Assembly (NCBI RefSeq): GCF_026162365.1
Contig: NZ_JAOANW010000010.1
Location: forward strand, 62,001 to 126,000
Direction of reading: 5' to 3'
Origin: Nitratireductor luteus
Lineage (GTDB): Bacteria > Pseudomonadota > Alphaproteobacteria > Rhizobiales > Rhizobiaceae
DNA: 64,000 bases
The notes below the pieces were generated by a model. That model ran no database searches. It was not told where the DNA came from and worked only from the letters and a program-made list of their open reading frames with translations. Numbering within the stretch: the first letter of the stretch is position 1; each line of letters begins with the position of its first letter. The position numbers and the translations under genes are program-made. Below, one piece after another: positions 1 to 10,494 of this stretch.

Positions 1-831
1 CACCCGCCCCTCGAATGTCTGCATGAGGAATACCACCAGCGGGCCGATGGCGGCGAACGTCCCGATGGTGAGGGTGGACGTCAGCGATACTGCCTTTTGC
101 ACCGCATATATGGGAAACGCCAGAAGCAGTAAGCCCGCGAGGAAGACATAGGCGAGATCTCCTGCCGGCACCGGCCCCTTGTCGTCCAGACCTGCAAGAA
201 ACCCGCCGACGGCTAATAGCGTATAGAGCGGAAACCGTAACCCGAACTGCGCCATCGGCCGGACGCCCGCCTTGTCCAGCCGGGCACTGTAAAGCAGCAT
301 GCCTGAGATCATGATGCCCGCTGCCCCGGCTAGCGCAACGCCAGACACCGCACCGGCAAGCCCACCGCGTACGAACCCCGACCAGCCGGCCATTGTTGAA
401 AAGGACAGGGCGGCGAGGCCAAGGAAGATGATCGCGGTTCCCAAAGCCTCGGCCATATTGCGCAGCCGGGGCGCCTCGGGATAACCGAAGCGTCTCGCCA
501 TCAAGGCAGCCAGGGGGATTGCCCCGGAAAAGATCGTGAAGGCAACGGCAGGTTCGATGAGCTGTATCGCCATCAGATAGAGGAGCCACGCACCTGCCGC
601 TGTGAGGTTGAGGCCCGCGAGATCGCGCCCATTCGCCAACGCGGTCTCGATCTGCCCTCGGTCGAACACCGCCAGCCAGGCAAGGCCAAGCACCGTCGGC
701 ACGCCGAACGCGCATGCCCCCACCAGAAACGAATCCATCCGCTGGAAAGCACTGCCGAAAAAAACCGCCTGGGCCGCATCCAGAAGGACGAAGGTGCAGC
801 ACCAGATAAGGCCACGCGCTTCCGATTTCAT
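1..831 (-). CDS. EamA/DMT-family membrane transporter, truncated by window edge
   Basis: An open frame on the minus strand begins with ATG at 831 (MKSEARGLIW...) and runs off the left edge after 277 residues without a stop. The translation is a chain of hydrophobic helices of about 20 residues separated by short loops, for example around LNLTAAGAWLLYLMAIQLIE and TIGTFAAIGPLVVFLMQTFE. This is the pattern of the ten-helix EamA/drug-metabolite transporter superfamily of the inner membrane, whose members are near 290-300 residues, so only a short C-terminal piece is missing. The substrate cannot be told from sequence. No operon partner is visible in the window. The family call is an inference from hydropathy and general sequence character. 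Confidence 0.75.
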   Translation of the reverse strand, partial: MKSEARGLIWCCTFVLLDAAQAVFFGSAFQRMDSFLVGACAFGVPTVLGLAWLAVFDRGQIETALANGRDLAGLNLTAAGAWLLYLMAIQLIEPAVAFTIFSGAIPLAALMARRFGYPEAPRLRNMAEALGTAIIFLGLAALSFSTMAGWSGFVRGGLAGAVSGVALAGAAGIMISGMLLYSARLDKAGVRPMAQFGLRFPLYTLLAVGGFLAGLDDKGPVPAGDLAYVFLAGLLLLAFPIYAVQKAVSLTSTLTIGTFAAIGPLVVFLMQTFEGRV

Positions 832-1174
832 AGGCAAAGGCCCCGTTTATCCCGCCACACGATAAGAGCCGGAGCTTGAAGCCGCCAAGCCCGTTTTCCG
901 GTGATCGGGTACGGTGACCATCGTCGGTCCGGAAAGCTTGCCACAACCAGAAAGACATCAATCGCCGCTGGCGCAAGTCGGGCGCCGGCGGCAACAAGGA
1001 GCAGCCATGCCGCTGCCTTGTATGAATTCAATCGCTCCTGGCAGAGCAACTATTCCGGTATCGGCCAGATGATGGCGGGCGATCCCGAGCGCTCAAACGG
1101 TGTCATGGAGGCGACGCTGAAGATGACCAGGTTCGACATTGCCGCCCTCAAGCAGGCCTTAAGCCGCATGAGTT
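832..1174. other. Gene-poor stretch between transporter and acyltransferase
   Basis: This 343-base stretch lies upstream of the EamA transporter and downstream of the acyltransferase gene, both on the minus strand. No intact gene is convincing. Its right half holds the decayed VOC fragment described separately. The left part presumably contains the promoter of the transporter, but I cannot point to clear -35 and -10 boxes. Confidence 0.5.
1054..1164 (+). pseudogene. C-terminal remnant of a PhnB-like VOC-family protein
   Basis: In the frame that reads GDPERSNGVMEATLKMTRF from 1081, followed by DIAALKQA, the translation matches the C-terminal signature of PhnB-like VOC proteins (formerly called 3-demethylubiquinone methyltransferase-like), which typically end with GD-(5)-VMxAMLxMxKxDIAALxxA. 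Upstream in the same frame there is no recognisable VOC core, and the frame runs on past the expected end into sequence antisense to the acyltransferase gene. I therefore read it as the tail of a deleted gene. The resemblance covers only about 35 residues, so the call rests on family memory. Confidence 0.5.
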
Positions 1175-2275
1175 TCACACTATTCCGCAGGCCCGGATCA
1201 GCTTCAGAAGACGCGGGAGCGACGGCCGCTTATTCATCGCGCAATAGGTCTGGCGGCATTCGCCCCCATAGCTTTCCTTGTGCCTGGCTAGTGACTGGGT
1301 GGGATAAACGAAACGCTGGGCAAGGGCGTTGGTATGGAGCAGGCGGAAAGCGCGCTTGGTAAGCCAGTCCTTGGGGAAGTCCTTTTCGTCGATACGGTGA
1401 AAAGGCATTAGGCCAAGATAGAGGCGAGGCACGCCTTCCGCCTTGAAGGCTTCGATGGCGCGCCTCACGAGGAAATAAGCGGCCAGCGGATCGGCATCGG
1501 GCAGCCAGCGGCGTGTAGCCGACAGATAGCCGGTCAGTTTGCCTTCACGGTACAGCGGATCGAAGAACGCAAAGGCGACGGGTCTGCCGCCACTGTCGAG
1601 AAGAAAAAACTTGCGGACCTCCGGCTCATCCACCAGTTGGACCGGTCGCACGAGGAAGGAGAGTTCCCGCCTGCTGGTCGTGCGGGTGCGGCGCCAGCCT
1701 AGTGATATTGCGCGGAGATCGCTTGGATCGAGCGCCGAAGGCGGCAGTTCGGCCACGTGATGTCCTGTGCGAAAAAAGCGGTTGGTCGCCGTGCGGAAGC
1801 TGCGCTTCCTTGGGCCCGCGAAATCGTATGCCTCAAGATCGAGCCAGCTTTCCACCCCGAGCTCGTTGACGGAAAAGCCTCGCTGCGCAAGCAGCGAAGC
1901 CATGTCGCGTGACATCTGCCAGAACGTCACATCCTGCTTGGCGGTAACAAAGGCGTCGATAAGCCCGGGCCATTGCTCGCGCGGTCCAAGCGGATCCCCC
2001 AGCACATAGGCCGTACGCCCCACCATCCTGTAGGCAAGAAACCCCCCGCCATCGCCGAAATGGTGCATGCCCGGCTGGAAAGCTGCCGAATAAGCCAGTG
2101 CGAATGAGCCATATTGCCGAAGCGCCTTGAGCCGCGCTTCCGGTGACGGGTTGATATCCGCCTGCCGGCTCGGCATGGAGGCCATGTAGTTCATGTGCAG
2201 CACACCCGTACACAGCACCCCCGGCCAGTACGCATGCATCCGTTCGGCCAGCTTGGCAAGATGGCCGGCCGTCAT
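1175..2275 (-). CDS. DUF2156 / lysylphosphatidylglycerol synthase C-terminal-like acyltransferase
   Basis: This 366-residue protein resembles the cytoplasmic catalytic half of MprF/LPG synthase (DUF2156), a double-GNAT fold that transfers an aminoacyl group from aminoacyl-tRNA to phosphatidylglycerol. Supporting stretches are ALAYSAAFQPGMHHFGDG and GRTAYVLGDPLGP near the N-terminus, KRSFRTATNRF in the middle and PRLYLGLMPFHRI near residue 275. The membrane flippase half of MprF is absent, so this is a stand-alone enzyme with unknown acceptor. The ATG at 2275 has GGAAG about nine bases upstream. It diverges from the regulator at 2361 across a short AT-rich promoter region. Family assignment is fairly safe; the substrate is not known. 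Confidence 0.75.
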   Translation of the reverse strand: MTAGHLAKLAERMHAYWPGVLCTGVLHMNYMASMPSRQADINPSPEARLKALRQYGSFALAYSAAFQPGMHHFGDGGGFLAYRMVGRTAYVLGDPLGPREQWPGLIDAFVTAKQDVTFWQMSRDMASLLAQRGFSVNELGVESWLDLEAYDFAGPRKRSFRTATNRFFRTGHHVAELPPSALDPSDLRAISLGWRRTRTTSRRELSFLVRPVQLVDEPEVRKFFLLDSGGRPVAFAFFDPLYREGKLTGYLSATRRWLPDADPLAAYFLVRRAIEAFKAEGVPRLYLGLMPFHRIDEKDFPKDWLTKRAFRLLHTNALAQRFVYPTQSLARHKESYGGECRQTYCAMNKRPSLPRLLKLIRACGIV

Positions 2276-2360
2276 TTTCTGTTACTTCCGGTTGCGCGGG
2301 CGTCGACGCCATTGACAATAAAACAACTAAATGATTTCTTTAATATCAATGGAGGCGGCG
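2276..2360. promoter_or_regulatory. Divergent promoter region with a TTGACA box
   Basis: The 85 bases between the divergent acyltransferase and regulator genes include an AT-rich core. A perfect TTGACA hexamer at about 2313-2318 is followed by ATAAAACAACTAAATGATTT. No -10 box sits at ideal spacing, so the exact promoter is uncertain. The region is the likely site of control by the adjacent regulator. Confidence 0.4.
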
Positions 2361-3044
2361 ATGCAGATGGTTTCCCAAACAGAGCAAGCTGATGAACAGG
2401 CACAAGGTGGCGGACAGCGCATCCTGTTCGCACTGAAGACCAAGGGAGCCATGACCGCGCAGCGTCTGGCAAGCAGGTTGGGCATCACAGTGGTAGCGGT
2501 CCGCAAGCAGCTTGCGCGGTTGGAAAGCGAAAGGCTGGTCACCTACCGGGAAATCACCGAGGGCCGAGGGCGGCCCGAAAGGCTTTGGCGGCTGACGGCG
2601 GAAGGTCACGAACGTTTTCCCGACAGCCACTCCGAACTGACACTGGAACTGATCTCCGCCGTCCGCTCCATATTCGGCGAAGCGGGTCTGGAGCAGCTGA
2701 TAGCAGCCCGCGAGGAAACGGCGCGCCACGTCTATAGCGACGCGATTTCGCATGGGGAAAGCCTCGAATCGAAAGTCGAGACCCTAGCCAGGCTGCGGCA
2801 GCGCGAAGGCTACATGGCAGAGGTGAAGACCCTCGACGACGGCGCCATCCTGCTGGTTGAGAACCATTGTCCGATATGTGCGGCGGCCACCGCGTGTCAG
2901 GGTTTTTGCCGATCGGAGCTTGCCGTATTCCGCGCCGTCTTGGGCGACGGCGTGGCGGTTACACGCACCGACCACATCCTGGCCGGCGCCAGGCGTTGCG
3001 CCTATCGCATCGAGCCCGCAGGCGGCAACACAGCCGTCAACTGA
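2361..3044 (+). CDS. HTH regulator with C-terminal cysteine cluster (SufR-like)
   Basis: The protein (227 residues from this start) has an N-terminal winged helix (MTAQRLASRLGITVVAVRKQ) followed by the dimer region. It ends in a cysteine-rich motif, HCPICAAATACQGFCRSEL, plus a later ARRCAYRI, giving five cysteines. This layout is typical of the DeoR/ArsR-like SufR family, in which C-terminal cysteines bind an Fe-S cluster. In-frame ATGs exist at 2331 and 2349, but GGAGG at 2351-2355 is spaced five bases from the ATG at 2361, which decides the start. The MFS exporter begins 13 bases downstream, so the two are probably one operon, with the regulator sensing redox, iron or a drug. Fe-S binding here is inferred. 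Confidence 0.75.
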   Translation: MQMVSQTEQADEQAQGGGQRILFALKTKGAMTAQRLASRLGITVVAVRKQLARLESERLVTYREITEGRGRPERLWRLTAEGHERFPDSHSELTLELISAVRSIFGEAGLEQLIAAREETARHVYSDAISHGESLESKVETLARLRQREGYMAEVKTLDDGAILLVENHCPICAAATACQGFCRSELAVFRAVLGDGVAVTRTDHILAGARRCAYRIEPAGGNTAVN

Positions 3045-3057
3045 CAGGAAACACGGA

Positions 3058-4853
<1,796 letters not shown>

Positions 4854-5399
4854 CTAGCCGGGGTCGCGTGCCGCCGCTTCGAGCAGGCCGAATACATAGT
4901 CCGCGAAAGAACGCCAGCATTCAACACGGAAATGCTGCTCGCTCCTGCGCCACAACACGACCTCCGCCTTGCCGAATATCGTGCGCGATGCCGCACCGAC
5001 CGGAAATGCCCGCAATGAAAGGTCCTGCGGGCAGCCCGCCGCCAGCACGTCTTCCACATTGGGCCCGGTCACATCGATCGCAACATTGCGATGTGAAATA
5101 TCCACCGCAGAATGAACAGCGGTTATGGCGGCGCAAGCCGCCATCAGGTCATTGCCGTCCTCGTCGATCAGCAGCCATTCGTCCGGCCCCAACCAAAGGG
5201 CGGCAAGGTTGCCGCTGGCGGATGTCGATTTGGGCCTCAGTGGAAGGGAAAGCGCCAGGGCTTTGGACAAGGCCTTCACCGCATCGCCGCCGGCGCGCAG
5301 CGAAAGGCGCGCGGCAGGTTCGGCGGGCGAGAGCCGAACACCGCTGGCCGCGAAGGAGCGCCCATCGAGCGGGCCTGTACGCGTCAAGACCTCAACCAT
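4854..5399 (-). CDS. soxG: Sarcosine oxidase subunit gamma
   Basis: The last gene of the soxBDAG operon encodes a protein of 181 residues beginning MVEVLTRTGPLDGRSF. It is the small gamma subunit of heterotetrameric sarcosine oxidase, which demethylates sarcosine to glycine and passes the one-carbon unit to tetrahydrofolate with release of peroxide. Typical stretches are LWLGPDEWLLI and AVDISHRNVAIDVTGP, resembling a shortened aminomethyltransferase (GcvT-like) fold. The ATG at 5399 overlaps the soxA stop by eight bases (ATGGTTGA), arguing for translational coupling and for this start rather than upstream ATGs inside soxA. Confidence 0.93.
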   Translation of the reverse strand: MVEVLTRTGPLDGRSFAASGVRLSPAEPAARLSLRAGGDAVKALSKALALSLPLRPKSTSASGNLAALWLGPDEWLLIDEDGNDLMAACAAITAVHSAVDISHRNVAIDVTGPNVEDVLAAGCPQDLSLRAFPVGAASRTIFGKAEVVLWRRSEQHFRVECWRSFADYVFGLLEAAARDPG

Positions 5400-8379
5400 T
5401 GGCATCCTCCCCCTTGCCGTCGAAAAACACCGTGGACACGATCTCGGCGTCGATGACCTCGTCCGGCATCGGGACGTGGACGATTTCGCCCATCCGGCCA
5501 TGGCCACCCTCAACCAGCGCCAGCGCGATCGAGCGCCCGCAATTCTCCGACCAGTAGGAGGAAGTGACAAAGCCGATCATCTTCATCGGCACCGCCTGAT
5601 CCGGGTCGGCGACGATCTGCGCTCCTTCCTCCAGCACCTTGTTCGGATCCCTTGTTTTCAGCCCCACAAGTTGCCGCCTTCCCACTGCCGTGAGATCGGG
5701 CCGGGCAAGCCCTCTTATGCCGACGAAATCCGTCTTCTTCTTGCCGATCGCCCAGGAAAGGCCGGCATCATGCGGCGTGACCGTCCCATCCGTATCCTGC
5801 CCGACAATGATGAACCCCATTTCGGCGCGCAGCACATGCATGGTTTCCGTGCCGTAGGCACAGGCCCCATGCTTGCGCCCTTCCTCCCAGACAGCTTCCC
5901 ATGCCTGACGGCCGAAATCGGCGGGGACATTGATCTCGAAGCCCAGTTCACCGGTGAACGACATGCGGAAAAGCCGTGTCGGGACGCCGCCAAACCTGCC
6001 CTCGCGAACGGACATATGCGGCATGGCCTCGTCCGAAAGATCGATACCTTCGACCAGCGGAGCAATGATCTCGCGGCTTTTCGGCCCCTGTACGGCGATC
6101 ACTGCCCATTGCTCCGAAGTGGAGGTAAGCCAGACCTTCAATTCGGCAAACTCGGTTTGCAGATAGTCTTCCATATGATTGAGCACGCGCGGCGCGCCGC
6201 CCGTCGTCGTCGTCACATGGAAGCGACCGTCCGCCAGGCGCCCGACCACGCCATCGTCATAGATGAAGCCGTCCTCGCGCAGCATGATGCCATAGCGGCA
6301 GCGGCCGGGCGCGAGCTTCTGCCATGGATTGGTGTACATCAACTCCATGAAGCGCGCCGCGTCCGGCCCGACGATTTCGATCTTGCCGAGTGTCGTGGCG
6401 TCGAAAATGCCCGCGCTGGTGCGTACGGTCCTGCATTCCCGGGCGACTGCCCCGTGCATATCCTCGCCATCGCGCGGGAAGTACCAGGCGCGCTTCCACT
6501 GCCCGACATCCTCGAATACGGCTCCGTTTTCCTCAGCCCATCCGTGGATCGGCGTGCGGCGCGTCGGCTCGAACAGGGCGCCCCGCCCATGCCCCACCAG
6601 CGCGCCGAAGGTGACAGGTGTGTAGGGCGGGCGGAACGTCGTGAGCCCGACTTGGGGAACCGGTAGGCCCAGCCGCTCGGCGGCAATCGCCAGGCCGTGC
6701 ATATTCGAGGTCTTGCCCTGATCGGTCGCCATGCCATTGGTGGTGAAACGCTTCACATGCTCGATCGAGCGCATGCCCTCGCGCACCGCCTGCCTTATGT
6801 CCTTGGCGGTCACATCGTTCTGGAAATCGACGAAGGCCTTGCCCCGCTGGGGCGCGCGTGCCGAGTCGCCGATCATGCCGCCCGCGCCGCCTTCCGGCGA
6901 CCACGCGTCGATCGATAGCGTCCGGCCCTTGCCGCGATGGCCGGTCTCCCGCGCCGCCGTCTCGCCGGCGGCAAGCCCCTCTTTCACCCCATCAGCCAGC
7001 GCCGCCGTGCCATTGCACGCGCCTACCGACACCGCATCCTGCACGTAGGTGTCAGGAAGGAAGCGCTGCGTCGCTTCATCGAATGCCAGCTTGCCGCGCG
7101 ATTGCGAGAAAAGATGCACCGCCGGCGTCCATCCGGACGACGTCAGGAGCGCATCGACTTCGTATTCCCTCCGCTCACCCCCTTCGCGCGGCCGGACGCA
7201 GATGCGCGATATGCGCAGGCGGCCATCGGTCCCGCTGAGAGCGTGGCCGGTCACGACTTCGATGCCGGCCTGCTGCGCCTGGTCGACGAGATCGCCGTTC
7301 GGCTTGCGGCGCAAATCGACCAGAACCGGCACATCGACCCCCGCACTTCTCAGGTCGAGCGCCGCCGCATAGGCGCAATCGTCGGCGGTGTAGACGCCGA
7401 CCTTCGTGCCCACCGCGACGCCGTAGTGGTTCAGGTAGGTGCGCCCGGCGGATGCAAGCATCGCACCCGGTCTGTCATTGTCCGGGAACACCATGTGACG
7501 TTCGATAGCGCCGGTGGCCAGCACCACGCGTCCCGCCCGCACCTGCCACAGCCGCTCGCGCGGCCGGTCCGGGTCGGGCTCGGCCAGATGGTCGCTCAGC
7601 CGTTCGACCAGGCCCAGCATGTTCTGCGCGTAGTATCCAAAACCCGTGGTCCGGGTCAGAACCCGCACATTGTCCATGGCGCTGAGCGCGGTCGCCATCT
7701 CCTGCGCCCACAGCCAACCAGATTTCCCGTCCAAGGTGGCGGAGAGGTAGCGCATCGCGCCGCCGAGCGCGGGTTGCTCGTCGGCGAGGATGACGCGCGC
7801 GCCCTTTTCCGCCGCGGCGTGCGCTGCGGCGATACCGGCTGCCCCACCGCCGATGACAAGCACGTCGCAATGGGCGAAACGGTTGGCGTAGCGGTCCGAA
7901 TCGGGCTTGTCGGGGGCTTCGCCAAGGCCGGCTGCGCGGCGGATGAAGGGTTCGTAGAGCCTCTCCCAGGCCGATTTCGGCCACATGAAGGTCTTGTAGT
8001 AGAAGCCCGCAGGGAAAAATGGGGTCCCCAGATCGTTGAGCGCGCCGACATCGAGCCGCAGCGAAGGCCAGCGGTTCTGTGAAACGGCTGTCAGGCCCTC
8101 ATAAAGCTCCTGCACCGTGGCGCGCACATTCGGCGTTTTCCGGGCTGCATCGCGGTGGATGCCGACCAGCGCGTTCGGCTCCTCGACGCCCGCGCCGATC
8201 ACCCCGCGCGGACGGTGGTACTTGAACGAGCGGCCCATGAGATGGACGCCATTGGCAAGCAGCGCCGAGGCAAGCGTATCGCCTTCAAGACCAATGTAGG
8301 ATTTGCCATCGAAAGTGAAGCGCACAGGGGATGCGCCGCCGAGGTGGCCGGCATTGGCAAGGCGGAATGGCTGCATCAT
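5392..8379 (-). CDS. soxA: Sarcosine oxidase subunit alpha
   Basis: At 995 residues the protein has the standard length for SoxA. The N-terminal ferredoxin-like part (residues ~15-100, GKSYIGLEGDTLASALLANG) precedes an NAD-binding Rossmann domain with VLVIGGGAAGIAAAHAAAEK near residue 175. The C-terminal ~380 residues are a GcvT/aminomethyltransferase-like folate-binding domain (FDATTLGKIEIVGPDAARFM, FTGELGFEINVP). Alpha binds NAD and tetrahydrofolate and carries methylene from the beta active site into one-carbon metabolism. It lies 40 bases after soxD and overlaps soxG. Order B-D-A-G is the usual one. No purU, glyA or folD gene follows, unlike some other sox loci. Confidence 0.96.
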   Translation of the reverse strand: MMQPFRLANAGHLGGASPVRFTFDGKSYIGLEGDTLASALLANGVHLMGRSFKYHRPRGVIGAGVEEPNALVGIHRDAARKTPNVRATVQELYEGLTAVSQNRWPSLRLDVGALNDLGTPFFPAGFYYKTFMWPKSAWERLYEPFIRRAAGLGEAPDKPDSDRYANRFAHCDVLVIGGGAAGIAAAHAAAEKGARVILADEQPALGGAMRYLSATLDGKSGWLWAQEMATALSAMDNVRVLTRTTGFGYYAQNMLGLVERLSDHLAEPDPDRPRERLWQVRAGRVVLATGAIERHMVFPDNDRPGAMLASAGRTYLNHYGVAVGTKVGVYTADDCAYAAALDLRSAGVDVPVLVDLRRKPNGDLVDQAQQAGIEVVTGHALSGTDGRLRISRICVRPREGGERREYEVDALLTSSGWTPAVHLFSQSRGKLAFDEATQRFLPDTYVQDAVSVGACNGTAALADGVKEGLAAGETAARETGHRGKGRTLSIDAWSPEGGAGGMIGDSARAPQRGKAFVDFQNDVTAKDIRQAVREGMRSIEHVKRFTTNGMATDQGKTSNMHGLAIAAERLGLPVPQVGLTTFRPPYTPVTFGALVGHGRGALFEPTRRTPIHGWAEENGAVFEDVGQWKRAWYFPRDGEDMHGAVARECRTVRTSAGIFDATTLGKIEIVGPDAARFMELMYTNPWQKLAPGRCRYGIMLREDGFIYDDGVVGRLADGRFHVTTTTGGAPRVLNHMEDYLQTEFAELKVWLTSTSEQWAVIAVQGPKSREIIAPLVEGIDLSDEAMPHMSVREGRFGGVPTRLFRMSFTGELGFEINVPADFGRQAWEAVWEEGRKHGACAYGTETMHVLRAEMGFIIVGQDTDGTVTPHDAGLSWAIGKKKTDFVGIRGLARPDLTAVGRRQLVGLKTRDPNKVLEEGAQIVADPDQAVPMKMIGFVTSSYWSENCGRSIALALVEGGHGRMGEIVHVPMPDEVIDAEIVSTVFFDGKGEDANG

Positions 8380-8419
8380 GTGGCGACACCGTGTTTCCGG
8401 GAAGCGCGAAGCATCGCCA

Positions 8420-8713
8420 TCATCGTCCTTCCCCGCTCAAATCCGGCTTTGGCTCACCTGTCTCGTACGTCTTCAAAAACCTGTCGCTCACCGTATCCCG
8501 GGCCGCGTTGAAAAACCGCCCGCAGCCATGGATGTGGCGCCAGCGCTCGAACATCAGCCCTTTCGGATTGCTGCGGATGAAGAAGTACCGCTCGAATTCC
8601 TTGTCGGTGATCTCGGAAATGTTCTGCGGCCGCGCTATATGCGCCTCCCCGGCATGGCGGAACTCCAGTTCCGGCCGCTCTTCCTCGCAATATGGGCAAT
8701 GGATCAGCAGCAT
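8420..8713 (-). CDS. soxD: Sarcosine oxidase subunit delta
   Basis: This 97-residue protein opens with MLLIHCPYCEEERPELEF, the zinc-binding start of SoxD. Cys6, Cys9 and a downstream histidine (FRHAGEAHIARP) are the expected zinc ligands. Further family signatures are YFFIRSNPKGLMFERWRHIH and GCGRFFNAARDTVS. It is a structural subunit of the cytoplasmic heterotetramer. The start lies nine bases after the soxB stop, so it is co-transcribed with soxB. Confidence 0.95.
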   Translation of the reverse strand: MLLIHCPYCEEERPELEFRHAGEAHIARPQNISEITDKEFERYFFIRSNPKGLMFERWRHIHGCGRFFNAARDTVSDRFLKTYETGEPKPDLSGEGR

Positions 8714-8722
8714 CGCTATTCC

Positions 8723-9976
8723 TCAGTGGGCAACGGCCGCAGCCGCCGCCTCGTCGATGAGGCGCCCGCCTCTGAACCGCTCCAGTGTAAAGGGCGCATT
8801 GATCGGGTGCGGCTCATCGCGCGCGATGGTGTGCGCGAAGACATGGCCCGACCCCGGCGTAGCCTTGAAGCCGCCGGTGCCCCAGCCGCAATTCACGTAG
8901 AGGCCCTTGACGGGGGTTTTTGCCAGGATGGGCGAGCGGTCCGGCGTCACGTCGACGATGCCGCCCCAGGAGCGCAGCATCTTCATCCGCGTGAAGATCG
9001 GGAACATCTCACAGATGGCATCGAGCGTATGCTGGATGATGTGGAGCCCCCCCGTCTGCGAATAGGAAGTATACTGGTCGGTGCCCGCACCGATCACCAG
9101 TTCGCCCTTGTCCGATTGCGAAATATAAGCGTGCACCGTGTTCGACATTACCACGCAGGGGAACACCGGCTTGACCGGCTCCGATACCAGCGCCTGCAGG
9201 GGGTAGGATTCGAGCGGCACCTGGACGCCCGCCATCTGCATCAACACCGACGAATGACCTGCGGCCACGACGCCGATCTTCTTCGCGCCGATGGTTCCGC
9301 GCGTGGTCTCCACGCCGGTCACTGCGCCATCGGGGCCGCGATTGAAGCCGGTCACCTCGCAGTTCTGGATGATGTCGACACCACGCGCGCTGGCCGCACG
9401 CGCATAGCCCCATGCAACCGCATCGTGCCTGGCCGTGCCACCACGGCGCTGAAGCGCGGCACCCATGACGGCATACCGCGCATCCCTGGAAATGTTGAGC
9501 GGCGGGCAGTATTCCTTGGCCTCTTCAGGCGTCAGCCACTCATTGTCGACGCCATTGAGGCGATTGGCGTGGATGTGCCGCTTGAACACCTGCACGTCGT
9601 GCACATTGTGTCCCAGCATCATCACGCCGCGCGGGCTGTACATGACATTGTAGTTGAGATCCTGGCTCAGCCCGTCCCACAGCTTCACCGCATGATCGTA
9701 GATGCCGGCGCTCTCGTCATAAAGGTAATTGGAGCGGATGATGGTGGTGTTGCGGCCCGTATTGCCACCGCCCAGCCAACCCTTCTCGAGAACGGCGACA
9801 TTGTTGATGCCATGCTCTTTCGCCAGATAATAGGCGGTCGCAAGACCGTGACCGCCCGCGCCGACGATGATCACGTCGTAAGCCTTTCTGGGCTCGGGCG
9901 ATTTCCATTGCTCGGGCCAGCCCTTGTGGCCGCGCATTGCTTCGCGCGCCAGGGCAAAGACTGAATATCTGCGCAT
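8723..9976 (-). CDS. soxB: Sarcosine oxidase subunit beta
   Basis: The first gene of the operon encodes a 417-residue protein beginning [20 protein letters not shown]. It is the catalytic flavoprotein subunit, with an FAD dinucleotide-binding motif [20 protein letters not shown] near residue 38 and the downstream DAO fold ([33 protein letters not shown]). In known enzymes it binds FAD and a covalent FMN and oxidises sarcosine. The ATG at 9976 follows a GGGGGAG site by about six bases. The frame continues upstream for nearly 100 codons, but that part does not look like SoxB, and 417 residues is the family length. Confidence 0.95.
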   Translation of the reverse strand: MRRYSVFALAREAMRGHKGWPEQWKSPEPRKAYDVIIVGAGGHGLATAYYLAKEHGINNVAVLEKGWLGGGNTGRNTTIIRSNYLYDESAGIYDHAVKLWDGLSQDLNYNVMYSPRGVMMLGHNVHDVQVFKRHIHANRLNGVDNEWLTPEEAKEYCPPLNISRDARYAVMGAALQRRGGTARHDAVAWGYARAASARGVDIIQNCEVTGFNRGPDGAVTGVETTRGTIGAKKIGVVAAGHSSVLMQMAGVQVPLESYPLQALVSEPVKPVFPCVVMSNTVHAYISQSDKGELVIGAGTDQYTSYSQTGGLHIIQHTLDAICEMFPIFTRMKMLRSWGGIVDVTPDRSPILAKTPVKGLYVNCGWGTGGFKATPGSGHVFAHTIARDEPHPINAPFTLERFRGGRLIDEAAAAAVAH

Positions 9977-10047
9977 GGGTCTCCCCCGAGAATCCGCACG
10001 AGGACGTTCGATTGAGAACCATCCGTATCGAAAGCGAAAGCGTCGCC

Positions 10048-10085
10048 TTGCGCTAATTGCGACGGCAGGTGCCGCTTTGCGCAAA
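10048..10085. promoter_or_regulatory. Candidate operator: TTGCGC-type repeats upstream of soxB
   Basis: About 70-110 bases upstream of the soxB start are TTGCGCTAATTGCG at 10048-10061 and the perfect palindrome TTTGCGCAAA at 10076-10085. The TTGCG half-site occurs three times in this short stretch. The position suits an activator site for the sox operon. No regulator gene for sox is adjacent, so the binding protein is unknown. Confidence 0.3.
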
Positions 10086-10151
10086 TAGCCACCCGCGGGC
10101 GTCCGGTTTCGGGTGGCGCATCGCTCGGCAATCTTCAGTTTGCAGGACGCC

Positions 10152-10271
10152 GCATCCGCCGCGCGACCCGAAGAGATCGCCCAGGCCCTCTTCCTGGCTT
10201 CCGAAGCGGTGAGTTTCGTGACCGGCGCGGCGATGCTCGCCGATGGCGGCGTCACGGTCACCAAGGTCTGA
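10152..10271 (+). pseudogene. C-terminal remnant of a short-chain dehydrogenase/reductase
   Basis: The plus-strand frame ending in TGA at 10269-10271 reads [20 protein letters not shown] and then [15 protein letters not shown]. This is the characteristic end of classical SDR enzymes (RxGxPEEIAxAVxFLASDxASFVTGxxLxVDGGxxx). No start codon or catalytic YxxxK region lies upstream in this frame: the sequence before about 10150 changes to unrelated DNA next to soxB. It is therefore the tail of a gene lost by deletion. The match is around 40 residues but very characteristic. Confidence 0.75.
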
Positions 10272-10494
10272 GAACTGGTCCAGGATATTTTGGAAAACAG
10301 GGACCGGATTGTAGGTGCGGTATCGCGGCTTGCATGAATGCGAAAACGCTCCGACCCGGCGCCCCAGTCAAAAAAATCTCGACAAACGCGCCGCCTTCTG
10401 CTATTTGCCGCCCCATTTCGCGGTGGTGCGCTATCGCGAAGTTATGGTCTGTGGGAATCAGACATCCATATCAACGCTATGACAGGAAGACCCG

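Larger units (their letters stand above)
9977..10494. other. Long intergenic region between soxB and rpsU
   Basis: This 518-base region separates divergent soxB (minus) and rpsU (plus). It contains palindromic TTGCGC elements near soxB and a short-chain dehydrogenase tail fragment at 10152-10271, listed separately. The remainder, about 10272-10494, should carry the rpsU promoter, but I see no obvious consensus boxes and no intact gene. Confidence 0.5.

Noticed and set aside
5125-6666. Long plus-strand frame opposite soxA
   Set aside because: It is the shadow of soxA: the composition is Arg/Pro/His-rich and it has no domain features, while the opposite strand encodes a complete SoxA.
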